The notes under the pieces: generated by a model
What the model saw: the letters and a program-made list of their open reading frames with translations, nothing else
Database searches by the model: none
Told to the model about the DNA's origin: nothing
From: a virus
DNA length: 64,000 nt
Direction: 5' to 3' (one strand)
Virus record (IMG/VR): IMGVR_UViG_3300030329_003925
Coordinates: 1-64,000 of that record
Part shown: in pieces, positions 55,420 through 63,486 of the stretch
Numbering within the stretch: the first letter of the stretch is position 1
Layout: the number at the start of each line of letters is the position of its first letter
Made by a program: the position numbers and the translations under genes

Positions 55420-55701
55420 CTACCCCCTAAGAATTTGTTTCTGCTTTAATTTCGACTCCACAACGTGAGGGGCACCAACCACAAAAATATCCATGCCCGT
55501 GTTGAGAAATAGCCTCGTAAACTCCATACGACCATCCAACTCACTGGGTAGTCTCCCTTCACTTAACAGCCCTTTCATGGCTACATCTTCTCTCAACATA
55601 GTTACCTGCTCAGGATTTACAAATACCTCGCGCAACATGTATTCCGAGCGCGTACTGATGTCGGTGCCAATCTTGGCAACCTCTACAAGTTTAACTACCA
55701 T
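55420..55701 (-). CDS. Conserved small phage protein (93 aa)
   Basis: M-V-V-K-L-V-E-V then R-E-V-F-V-N-P-E-Q-V-T-M-L-R-E and F-T-R-L-F-L-N-T-G. The V-N-P-x-x-V-x-x-L pattern is found in phage proteins. ATG at 55701 has GAGGAGGAAAG upstream. Confidence 0.62.
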   Translation of the reverse strand: MVVKLVEVAKIGTDISTRSEYMLREVFVNPEQVTMLREDVAMKGLLSEGRLPSELDGRMEFTRLFLNTGMDIFVVGAPHVVESKLKQKQILRG

Positions 55702-55939
55702 CTTTCCTCCTCGGTTTATAAAGATCCTTCCGCAAAGCAAACCACCTCTCCCCCTTATACATCACAGGGCAAAAGGTATCATCTGTCGAGCCGTAGCGAT
55801 TCGAAGAAGACGATCTTTCTGCGATAAGAAGCAGGGTCGGCTCTTCCAATTTTATTGTTCTGCCCCCCGTGTGCAGGAGAGCGTTCTGGGGGGCGTAGAC
55901 TAATTCACCCACTTTCGTTGCTTCTGGAATCAGATTCAT
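55691..55939 (-). CDS. SH3-like VGELV protein (82 aa)
   Basis: A-T-K-V-G-E-L-V-Y-A-P then L-L-L-I-A-E-R and a basic end. It is the rightmost member of the VGDLV group. Overlaps both neighbours. Confidence 0.58.
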   Translation of the reverse strand: MNLIPEATKVGELVYAPQNALLHTGGRTIKLEEPTLLLIAERSSSSNRYGSTDDTFCPVMYKGERWFALRKDLYKPRRKDGS

Positions 55940-56306
55940 TCTTCTTCTCCTGTAATTTTCTTATTTCCTCTTCAGCCCAAGCAACCTGCTCTGGCGTAAA
56001 AGCAACAGAAGGCTGTTGAGGGTTCGCAGAGGACGAATCCTTAACTGACAGGTCTGCCAATGCCTTAGAGTACGCACTCAGAATGTGCATACAGTCGTCC
56101 ATTCTAAAATCAATGGTACTCAGCAAGGTTCGCAGTGCCCCTATCTCCTCAACTGCAACAACATAGTTCTTTTCAGCGATACGACGTACACACGACTCCA
56201 GCGTCTCTTGAAGTTCGTTCAGTTGTCCATCCACTTCACCGAAAAAAGAAAGCACTCTTTCTGGAACCTCGTCCAGTTCCACTGAATAACTTATGTTTAC
56301 TCTCAT
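55905..56306 (-). CDS. Hypothetical helical protein (133 aa)
   Basis: M-R-V-N-I-S-Y-S-V-E-L-D-E-V-P with long amphipathic helices and a charged C-terminus. ATG at 56306 after GGGAGGGAAGAAT, 18 bases from the -10; the earlier in-frame start would lie upstream of the promoter. Confidence 0.62.
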   Translation of the reverse strand: MRVNISYSVELDEVPERVLSFFGEVDGQLNELQETLESCVRRIAEKNYVVAVEEIGALRTLLSTIDFRMDDCMHILSAYSKALADLSVKDSSSANPQQPSVAFTPEQVAWAEEEIRKLQEKKNESDSRSNESG

Positions 56307-56323
56307 ATTCTTCCCTCCCATAC

Positions 56324-56352
56324 AATGTAACCCATTAGTGGGCACATGTCAA
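56324..56352 (-). promoter_or_regulatory. Sigma70-like promoter for the 55905 operon
   Basis: TTGACA, 17 bases, TACATT, directly after the GroEL stop. Confidence 0.82.
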
Positions 56353-56355
56353 TCT

Positions 56356-57903
56356 TTATTTTTGGACGATAGCAAAATTGGTGGTAACAAGGGTAGAAGC
56401 TGCCGATGCAGCGTTCTGGAGAGCGCATCTGGTTACTTTGAAGGGGTCTACAACGCCTTCTGCGAACATATCCGACATCTTACCCTTGGCAAAATCCCAC
56501 CCCTTAGAACCGCTTGTTTTGCGGATTTTATCAACGACCACATCTGGGCTATCTCCGGCATTTTTAGCCATCTGGCGCACAGGCTCAAGGATAGCTTCCC
56601 GAACAATATGTGCTCCGTTTGTTTTCAGTTTGAGTTTCTGTGAGGCTCGGACCAAACTTACTCCTCCACCTGCCAAGATACCCTCCTGCTGGGCTGAACG
56701 AACTGCTTCCAGCGCATCTTCGATGCGATGACGCTTCTCAATCATTTCAACTTCCGTGGCTGCACCCACTCGGATAACTGCCACCCCGCTATTGAGGCGG
56801 CTAATACGGTCTTGGATACGCTCACATTCATACATGGAGTCTGTTTGCACCAACTCAACCTGCAACGCCTCAATCTTCCGTGTTATATCGTCGGGATCTC
56901 CCTTCCCTCCAATTACTGTTGTTTCGCCCTTGATTGCGTCAATCTTGCGGCACAAGCCAAGATGCTCAAGTCGGGCATCTTTCAGGCGAACGCCCGTCTC
57001 GCGTGAAACAAAAGTGGCTCCCACTGACAATGCCAAGTCTTTAAGGATATTCTTTCTCTCCTCGCCATAGCGAGGTGCCTTGACAGCCGCAACCTTCATC
57101 GAACCTCGGATCGAATTCATAATCAGAGCCGCAAGCCCTTGACCCTCAAACTCGGATCCAACAATTACAAATGGGCGAGCCTCTCTCGCAACCTGTTCTA
57201 AAACTGGCAAAATATCTTGGACATTTTCTATCTTCTCGTCGGTAACCATAATCAAAGGCTCGTCATATACCACAGCACCACGACGCTCGTTGTTCACAAA
57301 CGATGAAGACACATATCCTCCCTCAAATCTAAACCCTTCCACCAAGTCTAGTGAAGTCTCGATGGATCGCGCCTCCTCAACCGTGATGGAACCATCCTTG
57401 CCTGCGCTGCTGATAGCCAGTGCTACCAATTTGCCAATCTTCTCGTCATTGTTGGCGGAGATGGTGGCGATATGACGAATATCGTCTTCGCTCTCGATGG
57501 GTCGTGCAAGCCCCTCTAAGTTTTCCACGACCTTTTCCACGGCTTCGTCGATTTCTCTTTTGAGGACCACTGGCGAACAGCCAACTTGGATATGGCTCTG
57601 AGCATTTTTATAAATTGCCCGCGCCAGCACAGTTGCGGTTGTTGTTCCATCGCCTGCCATTGAATTTGTTTGTGCGGCAGCTTGCTTGATAATCTGAACC
57701 CCCACATCCTCAAATGGATTCTCCAAATCAATGAAGTTGGCGACGGTCACGCCGTCCTTGGTGATCACCGGAGAACCCTCAGTCCCCTTCAGAATCACGT
57801 TGCGACCCCGTGGACCCAATGTAGATGCCACGTTGTCTGCCAGCACGTCAATGCCAGCCAAAATCTTCTGGCGTAACGCCATTCCCGAATCATAATGCTT
57901 CAC
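56356..57903 (-). CDS. groEL: Phage GroEL-like chaperonin (515 aa)
   Basis: Hsp60 motifs are present: P-R-G-R-N-V, D-G-V-T-V-A, A-G-D-G-T-T-T-A-T-V-L-A-R and the apical segment F-V-I-V-G-S-E. It lacks the GGM-repeat tail of bacterial GroEL and is about 30 residues shorter, as in phage-encoded chaperonins. No co-chaperonin is visible. It likely folds phage structural proteins. The ATG overlaps the end of the 57903 gene. Confidence 0.93.
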   Translation of the reverse strand: MKHYDSGMALRQKILAGIDVLADNVASTLGPRGRNVILKGTEGSPVITKDGVTVANFIDLENPFEDVGVQIIKQAAAQTNSMAGDGTTTATVLARAIYKNAQSHIQVGCSPVVLKREIDEAVEKVVENLEGLARPIESEDDIRHIATISANNDEKIGKLVALAISSAGKDGSITVEEARSIETSLDLVEGFRFEGGYVSSSFVNNERRGAVVYDEPLIMVTDEKIENVQDILPVLEQVAREARPFVIVGSEFEGQGLAALIMNSIRGSMKVAAVKAPRYGEERKNILKDLALSVGATFVSRETGVRLKDARLEHLGLCRKIDAIKGETTVIGGKGDPDDITRKIEALQVELVQTDSMYECERIQDRISRLNSGVAVIRVGAATEVEMIEKRHRIEDALEAVRSAQQEGILAGGGVSLVRASQKLKLKTNGAHIVREAILEPVRQMAKNAGDSPDVVVDKIRKTSGSKGWDFAKGKMSDMFAEGVVDPFKVTRCALQNAASAASTLVTTNFAIVQK

Positions 57904-58817
57904 TATATACCTCTTTCTTTTGGATATGGTAGGTTCGTTAAATGCGGGTTCAACTCAGCAAAAAGACCACGCAAATGCTTTGTCTCTTTCTTCGTAGCCC
58001 CTAAAATGTAAGCATATTTATGCTTTGGCTTAGTGTCCCTAACCAAACAACTTTGCCTGTATCTCTTTTCTTCTGCCTTGATGTCTAACTTAACCTGTTC
58101 TGGCACCTTTGTCCAGTCTGGTGAATACTTTTTCATCCATTTTTTGAACTGCTCTCGACCAACCCCTATGTTATCCGCATACATATAATACTTCGACTTG
58201 TGTCGGAAGTTGCGGTCAGAGAACCAACCTCGCTCTGGGTGCGCTGGGTCGAAGTATTGCTTTGAGGTTCCTGATGTTTGACCAAGGTACAAGAAGTTGC
58301 AAGCCTGATAGATTGTCCCAAGCTCTTTTGCTTCGGGGTCCGAGTAAGCCGTGAAGACTCTGAAGTCTGTATTCTTTACCATCCACCTCACAGACCCCAT
58401 GACGAGCCTTGAGTTCAATCCCTTGGGTGTCCACGCTGCACAGGCACCACGGGAAATTAGTTTCTCCATGTCTCGATTCTCTTTTCCGAGCAAGTTAGAA
58501 AATGTATTCGGGGTTGCCATCACTACTGCGCCACCCATGTAAGGACCGAACATCGCGGAGAACCGATGGGTAGGGCGAGCAGGCATCTTGCCAAGCCATT
58601 CATACTTCTCGATGAAATGTCGAACCTTCTCGCAGCCCTCCGAATCACTCTTGTCGATATATTCGACATCAAAGTCGCGAGGCTGAAAAGCAGCAATCAT
58701 CGAACTGCTCATATTGAGGCTCTCTAGGTCGTGTCGAAACCAAGTCTTCTTGACCTCGTATTGCCAACAATGGGAGCCGCTGTATTCCTTGAAGCGGTTA
58801 TAAACTTCTTCTTTCAA
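57903..58817 (-). CDS. Mom-like protein, putative DNA modification enzyme (304 aa)
   Basis: Residues about 70-180 show the Mom pattern: Y-E-W-L-G, a G-G-A-V-V step, then C-A-A-W-T-P-K-G-L-N-S-R, F-T-A-Y-S-D-P-E-A-K and G-T-I-Y-Q-A-C-N-F-L-Y-L-G. Phage Mu Mom is a GNAT-fold enzyme that changes adenine and protects DNA from restriction. C-terminal basic helices may bind DNA. Coupled to groEL. Activity inferred. Confidence 0.68.
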   Translation of the reverse strand: MKEEVYNRFKEYSGSHCWQYEVKKTWFRHDLESLNMSSSMIAAFQPRDFDVEYIDKSDSEGCEKVRHFIEKYEWLGKMPARPTHRFSAMFGPYMGGAVVMATPNTFSNLLGKENRDMEKLISRGACAAWTPKGLNSRLVMGSVRWMVKNTDFRVFTAYSDPEAKELGTIYQACNFLYLGQTSGTSKQYFDPAHPERGWFSDRNFRHKSKYYMYADNIGVGREQFKKWMKKYSPDWTKVPEQVKLDIKAEEKRYRQSCLVRDTKPKHKYAYILGATKKETKHLRGLFAELNPHLTNLPYPKERGI

Positions 58818-58824
58818 CGATACC

Positions 58825-59967
58825 TCACATAATCTTGGAAATGATTTTCTCTAAGTCTTCTCGATTTCGCAAATTGAGAGGGCTTTTCTCCAGCCTCCCC
58901 TTAATCTTGATAGCCACGTTAAACGAAGTTGCACTGTTTGTGCCCATCGAAGGCTTTAACCGAAGTCGGACGAGTGACTGAAGACCGCTCTCCGAAAACA
59001 ATGGGATGCCAAACTCTTTTGCGTCGGCAGCGTTGAGAGCATAAAGACCCCAATTGCCAAGCTGAATAAACCTGTCTCCCTTGTCGGCGTAATAGTTAGA
59101 AATCATCTCAAATGGGAACTCTATCTTCTTGTCCGTCTTGCCCCCAAACCATTCGGCTTCCAACTGACGCTTGAATTCTCCGGTGGTGGGCGAGCGCTTC
59201 AAGCCTGTTATGACTTGCCCTACCACGTTTTCCCTATCTGCACTCATGAGATTACGCATCTGGAACCTCTCATCGTAAGGCTCTGACATCACATAACTCT
59301 TTTGCACATAGTCGTCAACGTAGTTCTCATAGATGGGCATGAAGACCTTCATGTTTTCTAAGAACTTGGACGTAGTAGAAGGCTCCCATCTTCCGTCGCC
59401 CGTATCATAGCGAAGCCGAAACTGCCCAAAGTCGGCAGAGATGCCGGTCTTTACTTCGATAGTTAGTTCACCGTTAGGTCCAGAAAGAGTCAAATCCGAA
59501 CCATGCCCAGAGCCAGCACTCTCCGCACTGATCGCTTTACCAGCGATTTCTTGTGCCATTTTTACAAATTTCTCTTCCTCGTGCGCTCCAACATCTGCCG
59601 CCCTCTCGCCAAACGGGGGCTTAAAAAGAATATACACCGAACCCTCTTGGCGATCAATCCGCTGAAGCCTTCCTAAAGTGGAGCCGTCATCGCGATGCTC
59701 GTAGCCCAATGGTGCAAGCATTTGTGTCATCTTGTCCATGACGTTGACGCGCTCGGGCGAACGAATTCTTATAACATTGTAGCGAGGCAGGTCATAGTGG
59801 TATCCCTCTCTCTCGACAATATCAAGTGCCTTCTGAAGTTCTACGCCAGTATCGCGCACGAATACTTCGGATAACTCCCCCTCTACCATTTCAAACAAAA
59901 GGGAGCTAACATCCTTCTTGGGTGCAGGCTCATAGTATTCTTTTACCAGTTGCTCAAATGATTTCAT
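58825..59967 (-). CDS. CTS-like PD-(D/E)XK nuclease-type protein (380 aa)
   Basis: Leader M-K-S-F-E-Q-L-V-K-E-Y-Y-E resembles the T4 leader M-K-T-Y-Q-E-F-I-A-E. Around residues 165-185 is H-G-S-D-L-T-L-S-G-P-N-G-E-L-T-I-E-V-K-T-G, the SD...E-x-K core of restriction-type nucleases, with an upstream Glu in A-H-E-E-E-K. ATG at 59967 overlaps the end of the ClpP-like gene; the longer frame lacks a ribosome site. Confidence 0.62.
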   Translation of the reverse strand: MKSFEQLVKEYYEPAPKKDVSSLLFEMVEGELSEVFVRDTGVELQKALDIVEREGYHYDLPRYNVIRIRSPERVNVMDKMTQMLAPLGYEHRDDGSTLGRLQRIDRQEGSVYILFKPPFGERAADVGAHEEEKFVKMAQEIAGKAISAESAGSGHGSDLTLSGPNGELTIEVKTGISADFGQFRLRYDTGDGRWEPSTTSKFLENMKVFMPIYENYVDDYVQKSYVMSEPYDERFQMRNLMSADRENVVGQVITGLKRSPTTGEFKRQLEAEWFGGKTDKKIEFPFEMISNYYADKGDRFIQLGNWGLYALNAADAKEFGIPLFSESGLQSLVRLRLKPSMGTNSATSFNVAIKIKGRLEKSPLNLRNREDLEKIISKIM

Positions 59968-60622
59968 CGACGATTCCCAATTCCAATGCCTCTTCTGCCG
60001 ACAGATAAACATTGACGTTCTTGTTAATTAGTCTCTTAATTTGCTTTTCGGTCATATTGGTTTCGGCTGCGAGGATCTCGATGTACTGTTTCTGGATCTT
60101 CTCGACCTCTTTCATTTCGTTCTGCATCTGTGCCAAAGCGCCAATGGTCCCAGCCGAAACATTATGAAGCATAACCCTGCAATACTTTCCAATTCGCCGC
60201 TTACCCTTGGTGCCAGCCGCCAATAGTGGTACACCAGCCGACATGACCTTTCCAATGCCCATAGTCTCAATGTCACAGTCTTTGCGTAAAAAGCGCATCA
60301 TATCATAGATGGCGAACATCTCTCTGGCATCGCCACCATTAGTTGAGATAATCATCTCAAATGGCTGAGACACCTTTTCTGTTTCGCCGTCTGAATTCTC
60401 TGTATCCTTAGCCTTATCCTTAAAGCGTGTATCGTGAAGAGCCAGCATACCATAAATTATGTCGCTGGTGTTCTCTTCGGCAATATCTCCAATCACGCCA
60501 ATCTTACGGAGAGGCTCCTTGTCGGCAGGATCTCCCAACAGATCGGTAAGCAAAAGTAAAGGATTGCCGCTCTCCTCTGTCTCTTCTTCTTCAGTTTTCT
60601 CAGCGACCTCAGTATTTGACAT
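59954..60622 (-). CDS. ClpP-like serine protease (222 aa)
   Basis: The catalytic Ser is in G-K-V-M-S-A-G-V-P and the His in R-V-M-L-H-N-V. The region of the usual catalytic Asp reads N-K-N-V-N-V-Y-L-S-A-E-E in place of D-x-x-R-D, so the Asp seems replaced by Asn. The N-terminus carries an acidic extension and residues about 68-85 an acidic insert. It could be a head-maturation or regulatory ClpP of reduced activity. It overlaps the nuclease-type gene. Confidence 0.82.
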   Translation of the reverse strand: MSNTEVAEKTEEEETEESGNPLLLLTDLLGDPADKEPLRKIGVIGDIAEENTSDIIYGMLALHDTRFKDKAKDTENSDGETEKVSQPFEMIISTNGGDAREMFAIYDMMRFLRKDCDIETMGIGKVMSAGVPLLAAGTKGKRRIGKYCRVMLHNVSAGTIGALAQMQNEMKEVEKIQKQYIEILAAETNMTEKQIKRLINKNVNVYLSAEEALELGIVDEII

Positions 60623-60631
60623 ACTTTCTCC

Positions 60632-60907
60632 TTAACCAATACGTCGTTCTTTTCCGTTTGTTCCCTCATAGAACACATCGTAGGGAAACTTCTTTGCCCA
60701 CGCCTTCAACTCCGACTCGTCTTCAAAGTCACGAACGAATAGAAGGACGGCTTTTTTGCCTCCCACGCTTGCTCCAGATGCCTGCCATTCGCTTTCGGTG
60801 GCGAGCTTGTTAATCTTGTTGACGATTCGCACGCCATTCTTTGATGATTCAACTTGAAGAGAATAAGTATTCCCTCCACGAAACTGCTTCCATACATATG
60901 CTTTCAC
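60632..60907 (-). CDS. Hypothetical protein (91 aa)
   Basis: I use GTG 60907 (AGGGGGAA five bases upstream), giving M-K-A-Y-V-W-K-Q-F-R-G-G; the ATG seven codons earlier is only 4 bases from the -10 and has no ribosome site. Small alpha/beta protein with K-A-V-L-L-F-V-R-D-F-E-D. No family recognised. Confidence 0.58.
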   Translation of the reverse strand: MKAYVWKQFRGGNTYSLQVESSKNGVRIVNKINKLATESEWQASGASVGGKKAVLLFVRDFEDESELKAWAKKFPYDVFYEGTNGKERRIG

Positions 60908-60931
60908 GTCTTCCCCCTGTTGTTTCATAAT

Positions 60932-60959
60932 AGTATAACCCCTCTGAGCTAAAAGTCAA
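60932..60959 (-). promoter_or_regulatory. Sigma70-like promoter
   Basis: TTGACT, 16 bases, TATACT; start would fall near 60925, supporting the GTG start at 60907. It overlaps the stop of the upstream gene. Confidence 0.7.
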
Positions 60960-61339
60960 GTTCTTTTTTTCTTGGACAATGTATCGAGGTAGCGCAACGC
61001 TTCCTCCCATGTCCCGTATGCTACCTGATCTCTATAACTATTAGGGTATGCCTGAATTATCTTTTTTATCACAGACTCCTGCCAATTTTTCAAAGTCTGG
61101 TCGTCGATTACCTTAACCATCGCGAGTGACTCCTCGTTCGCCCCAGACTTAACCAGAGTGACATACTTTAGCTCTCGCATAAAAGCCATATCCTCTGCGA
61201 CCCCAGCCACAATTTTAAGCGCAGTTATTTCCGCACCCTTGAGAATAAGCATCGATAGCCCAATGTTGGTGAGAAATGCAAACGCCTTAGTAAACGTAAC
61301 GCCCAGCAAGAAAAATAAAAAATAGGTGATGTAAGTCAT
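60956..61339 (-). CDS. Membrane-anchored protein (127 aa)
   Basis: Two hydrophobic segments at the N-terminus (about residues 4-22 and 26-48), then a charged helical domain with Y-P-N-S-Y-R-D-Q and a Lys-rich tail. No family recognised. Confidence 0.55.
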   Translation of the reverse strand: MTYITYFLFFLLGVTFTKAFAFLTNIGLSMLILKGAEITALKIVAGVAEDMAFMRELKYVTLVKSGANEESLAMVKVIDDQTLKNWQESVIKKIIQAYPNSYRDQVAYGTWEEALRYLDTLSKKKRT

Positions 61340-61356
61340 AATCCCTCAAATGAAAA

Positions 61357-61388
61357 GCCACATGAAGATTATAACACCCTCATGTGGC
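61357..61388 (-). terminator. Hairpin after the 61414 gene
   Basis: GCCACATGA and TCATGTGGC form a 9-bp stem with a 14-base loop, followed by TTTTCATTT. The loop holds the TATAAT of the promoter at 61368. Confidence 0.55.
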
Positions 61389-61396
61389 TTATGCAA
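61368..61396 (-). promoter_or_regulatory. Sigma70-like promoter inside the hairpin
   Basis: TTGCAT, 17 bases, TATAAT, for the 60956-61339 gene. Confidence 0.65.
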
Positions 61397-61413
61397 ATTA
61401 TATTTTAATCTTT

Positions 61414-62043
61414 TTACTTACGCGTGATCTTAGTCTTCTTATTTTCCTTCATCGCTGCGCGGAGTCGAGCCGTAACTCTCTTCAAAACCTCAGCCACAAT
61501 TTCTTCATCATCAACCATTTCCACATCAAGCTCGTCACCGCCAACTTCCATATCAACTTCAGCTTCCATGTCATCGACAGCCACATCTTCTGGTCCTGCA
61601 TCGTCGCCACTTTCAACATCAACGGCGATACCATACTTGTCCTCAAGCGCGTCTGCAATCGTAGCCACAATGTCAACCACATCTTCTTCGGAAACATCGC
61701 CGCCCATAGCTTCCTCCGCTCCAAGGTCTGCTTCCAGATCGGCAATCTCATCGCCCTCTGCATCAGCCTCGTGATCTTCTGCACCCAACTCATCTTCAGT
61801 CGCATGGAGTTCGCTCTCTTCTTCGGACTCCTCGTTGACGTAATCAACACGTCCATGACCGGGAGTCTTTGCCAGCGTACCCTCAGCACCGCGCTTTTCT
61901 GCGCCTTTTCGTTTGTCCTCACCGGGTTCTTCTTTCTTCGCGGTATAAGGCTTGTCCTCTACGATAAAATTATCGGTGAGGGCGTCGATATTAGCCAGTT
62001 TCATGAAGCGGCGAATCTGTGCCTCTTTTAGTAATTTACTCAT
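61414..62043 (-). CDS. Acidic internal-type protein (209 aa)
   Basis: M-S-K-L-L-K-E-A-Q-I-R-R-F-M-K-L-A-N-I-D then a strongly acidic body (residues 70-185) and a Lys-rich end with T-K-I-T-R-K. T4-like phages have proteins with a very similar N-terminus and acidic body, possibly scaffold or core proteins. L-K-E provides an L-x-E site at residues 5-7. Preceded by an ACTATTTA motif. Confidence 0.6.
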   Translation of the reverse strand: MSKLLKEAQIRRFMKLANIDALTDNFIVEDKPYTAKKEEPGEDKRKGAEKRGAEGTLAKTPGHGRVDYVNEESEEESELHATEDELGAEDHEADAEGDEIADLEADLGAEEAMGGDVSEEDVVDIVATIADALEDKYGIAVDVESGDDAGPEDVAVDDMEAEVDMEVGGDELDVEMVDDEEIVAEVLKRVTARLRAAMKENKKTKITRK

Positions 62044-62085
62044 TGTTTTTTTCTCTCCTAAAGACCACTTGGGCGGTTTCAGTTA

Positions 62086-62093
62086 TAAATAGT
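62086..62093 (-). promoter_or_regulatory. ACTATTTA late-type motif
   Basis: TACTATTTATAACTG on the coding strand about 43 bases before the 61414-62043 start. Confidence 0.55.
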
Positions 62094-62112
62094 ATCGACA
62101 ATTGCTAATTGC

Positions 62113-62448
62113 CTAAAGTTCTGGGTGTTCTTCTTCCAAAATATCGAAAATATTCTCGATTTCATCCTCATTTAAGGCAAATTTGCTCTCAACTTCCCTT
62201 CCCGCAGCTATTAGCTGCCTATTCTTAATTAGGTTGCTCTTACTTTGTTTGCCGCCTTCTTCCATATATTTGTGCAAAAAAGATAAAATATCTTTATCCT
62301 TCGCCAGATAGCCGCTGATGAGGGTTCGAAAAAATTCAGCTTGTGTGAGTTGGTCGTACTTGAGACGAATCTTTAATTCAGCATGTCTTTTGTCTGTATC
62401 GTAGAAAACTATTTTCTTTCCCTCTCGACCATATTTCGGCTCTGCCAT
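62113..62448 (-). CDS. Hypothetical helical protein (111 aa)
   Basis: [12 protein letters not shown] then long helices with L-T-Q-A-E-F-F-R-T-L-I-S-G-Y-L and acidic end. Ribbon-helix-helix-like at residues 23-48 is possible. One-base overlap with the IMPDH-type gene. Confidence 0.55.
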   Translation of the reverse strand: MAEPKYGREGKKIVFYDTDKRHAELKIRLKYDQLTQAEFFRTLISGYLAKDKDILSFLHKYMEEGGKQSKSNLIKNRQLIAAGREVESKFALNEDEIENIFDILEEEHPEL

Positions 62449-63485
62449 TAGGCTATCCTCTTGATGTGGGTAGTGCTCTCCACCTGACCCGCCGATGTCT
62501 GCTTTATAAAGATAGCTCGCGCTTGTAATTCCCCGATACTTCGCGCACCACTGTAGGACAAGCCGCTTCGTATTCCAACCTCAAGCTCATTTAGGACGTG
62601 CTCGACGTTCCCCTTGTATGGCACCATAGACGCCACCCCCTCAATGGAAGATACTTTGCCTCTCCAATCCTCTTGGGCTTCCTTGCTTGCCATTCCTCGG
62701 TATGCTTTGTAAACTTTGCCATCAACCTTGACTTTTTCAGAAGGAGTCTGATCTGTTCCAGCCAACAAGCTGCCCACCATCACAAGGTCTGCCCCTGCCG
62801 CCAGAGACTTTACAATGTCGCCGCTGTTCTTGATGCCACCATCTGCGATGATTAACGCTCTCCTATCTGTCTGAGCCACGTCCAAGACCGTTTGAAATGT
62901 TGGTACGCCATGACCTGTCTGGATGCGTGTGGAGCAGATAGAGCCGCCACCAATACCACAACGAATAGAATCAGCACCCCAATCTGCAAGATCATTGAAG
63001 CCCTCCAGCGTTGCCACGTTGCCAGCCATGATGTGAACGTGGTCGCCCCACTTATCCCTGATGGATTTGATGGCTCGCTCCATCAGTGTATGATGACCGT
63101 GAGCAACATCCAAACAAACAACATCCACTTGATACTGGTTGAGGGCTTTCACTCTCTCAAGATAATCCCCTGTGATTCCCACTGCTGCGCCAATTACGGG
63201 AACCCCGTCTGTTCTTCGCTTTGTTTCGGCAAGCATCTCAGCCTGCTCTTCAATGGTATTGTATCGGTGGAAGATAGGAAGACCACCAGCTTTAGCCACG
63301 GCAACAGCCATATCTACGCCCACTACCGTATCCATCGGTGATGTCACGACGGGCATCTTGAGCATCATTTTGTTGCCCATCTTGACCGCTAAATTTGTCT
63401 CTCTGCGACTCTTGATCTCGCTATAGCGAGGTTCCAGAAGCACGTCATCAAAACTCAGCGCCTCGCTCATCTTCCAATTCGCCAT
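62448..63485 (-). CDS. IMP dehydrogenase / GMP reductase-type enzyme (345 aa)
   Basis: N-terminus [12 protein letters not shown] is the family signature. The catalytic loop is [11 protein letters not shown] (Cys at about residue 186), then A-D-G-G-I-K and Y-R-G-M-A-S. It lacks the CBS (Bateman) domains of bacterial IMPDH, so it is like GMP reductases and some phage IMPDHs; the final S-A-G-Q-V-E-S also fits IMPDH. It acts in guanine nucleotide supply. The direction of the reaction cannot be told from the motifs. Confidence 0.85.
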   Translation of the reverse strand: MANWKMSEALSFDDVLLEPRYSEIKSRRETNLAVKMGNKMMLKMPVVTSPMDTVVGVDMAVAVAKAGGLPIFHRYNTIEEQAEMLAETKRRTDGVPVIGAAVGITGDYLERVKALNQYQVDVVCLDVAHGHHTLMERAIKSIRDKWGDHVHIMAGNVATLEGFNDLADWGADSIRCGIGGGSICSTRIQTGHGVPTFQTVLDVAQTDRRALIIADGGIKNSGDIVKSLAAGADLVMVGSLLAGTDQTPSEKVKVDGKVYKAYRGMASKEAQEDWRGKVSSIEGVASMVPYKGNVEHVLNELEVGIRSGLSYSGARSIGELQARAIFIKQTSAGQVESTTHIKRIA

Positions 63486-63486
63486 A

